Below are positions 6,188-6,889 of a stretch of 6,889 bases of DNA, one piece after another. Below the pieces are notes generated by a model. That model had not been told where the DNA came from, searched no databases, and saw nothing but the letters and a program-made list of their open reading frames with translations. The position numbers and the translations under genes are program-made. How positions within the stretch are numbered: position 1 is the first letter of the stretch; each line of letters begins with the position of its first letter. Origin of the DNA: JBKJTP01 sp046590195 (GTDB taxonomy: Bacteria > Bacteroidota > Ignavibacteria > Palsa-1295); contig JBKJTP010000251.1 in assembly GCA_046590195.1 (NCBI GenBank), positions 1-6,889 of the forward strand, read 5' to 3'.

Positions 6188-6889
6188 TCAGTAAGCGTAA
6201 GTGATCTGTCCGCGTTCGACCAAAAATAACTTGTGAAAGCCTTTTGAGAAATCGATCTTCGATTCGAAGATCGTACGGTCGGTCGACGTGATGAACGTCT
6301 GACCGAATCCGCCATTCTCAGCGAGATCGAGCAACTGTTCAGCGCGAAGTTTATCCAGCTCACTGAACACATCGTCGAGCAAAAGTATCGGCGTCTCACC
6401 GGTCGCTTCATGAAGATACCGGAATTCCGCGAGCTTCATCGAGACGAGCAGCGTTTTGTGCTGACCCTGCGACGCGTAATGCTTCGCTTCATGCCCAGGG
6501 TTGATCTCGAGGATCACATCATCCTTATGCGGACCGACGAGCGATGTTCCACGTCGCAATTCATCGATCTCGATCTGTGCCTGCTGCTCTCGTATGAGCT
6601 GCGCGAAGTCTGAGACCTCGGAATCCATCCCCATCGGCTGATACTGAATGCCTGGCGTCTCACGGCTATTCGATAGCAGACGGTAAGCATCGAGGAGGAA
6701 AGGGGTGAACTCGCGTGTGAATTCCAGCCTGCGCTTCATGATGCGTGCACCAAGCGTGATGAGCATCTCAGTCCATGGCTCGAGCATCGGCCTGAGCCAC
6801 GAGATCGATCGCTTCTGCGCCCGTGCATCGGTCAGGATCGAGTTGCGCTGCTTGAGCGCACGCTTGTACTCGATCTCATCTTCGAGATA
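6188..6889 (-). CDS. recF: RecF, DNA repair/recombination ATPase (C-terminal 233 residues; 5' end beyond window)
   Basis: The minus-strand frame is open from base 6889 to a TGA at 6188-6190. The ATG at 6787 is internal, because the upstream codons encode the RecF-typical Y..YKRALKQRN. RecF is an SMC/ABC-like ATPase that binds gapped DNA and, with RecO and RecR, helps load RecA. Visible motifs are TSLVGPHKDD (about 6535-6518 for GPHKDD), the ABC signature SQGQHKT (6472-6452) and Walker B with D-loop ILLLDDVFSELD (6388-6353), then TFITSTD. Family members are usually ~360-380 residues, so about 130-150 N-terminal residues, including Walker A, lie outside the window. The signature has HK where QR is more usual. 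No frameshift or stop interrupts the visible part. DUF721 follows 33 bases downstream. Confidence 0.95.
   Translation of the reverse strand, partial: YLEDEIEYKRALKQRNSILTDARAQKRSISWLRPMLEPWTEMLITLGARIMKRRLEFTREFTPFLLDAYRLLSNSRETPGIQYQPMGMDSEVSDFAQLIREQQAQIEIDELRRGTSLVGPHKDDVILEINPGHEAKHYASQGQHKTLLVSMKLAEFRYLHEATGETPILLLDDVFSELDKLRAEQLLDLAENGGFGQTFITSTDRTIFESKIDFSKGFHKLFLVERGQITYAY

Noticed and set aside
1..6889. CRISPR array, tRNA, rRNA, insertion sequence or integrase
   Set aside because: I saw no regularly spaced direct repeats, no clover-leaf-like segment, no transposase or recombinase motifs and no paired terminal repeats. The only tandem periodicity is the diverged TPR coding repeat.

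Overview
The window looks like chromosomal DNA from a bacterium of the Bacteroidota/Chlorobiota (FCB) group. Three things point there: a surface protein with a type IX secretion (Por) C-terminal sorting domain, recF followed directly by a short DUF721/DciA gene, and start codons with no clear Shine-Dalgarno sequence. I cannot name a species. Base composition looks close to 50% GC, and GATC is strikingly over-represented along the whole window.

Layout, left to right. (1) Bases 2-649 (+) are the 3' end of a beta-rich, glycine-rich gene, tail-fibre- or adhesin-like in character, that begins outside the window. (2) Ten bases later, 660-3854 (+) encodes a 1064-residue DUF4062 - STAND/NACHT-type ATPase - tetratricopeptide protein. 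This is a bacterial NLR-like protein with the architecture of the nephrocystin-3/TEP1 group, and it is the most interesting gene here. (3) Bases 3935-5782 (+) encode a secreted protein: signal peptide, probable beta-propeller-like region, ASH/choice-of-anchor-D Ig-like domain, and a type IX sorting domain. (4) A hairpin around 5821-5846 lies between convergent genes and can act as a terminator in both directions. (5) On the minus strand, recF (5' end beyond the window) runs into a 94-residue DUF721/DciA-like gene, a housekeeping replication/repair pair.

How the genes may work together. recF and DUF721 form a probable transcription unit unrelated to the plus-strand genes. The fibre-like gene and the NLR-like gene are on the same strand with a 10-base gap and are probably cotranscribed. 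The NLR-like protein has the layout of a molecular switch: an N-terminal DUF4062 module as possible effector, a central ATPase, and a C-terminal TPR sensor or scaffold. A role in conflict or defence is plausible but inferred; nothing in the sequence proves it. The type IX cargo gene has its own 80-base upstream gap and may be a separate unit.
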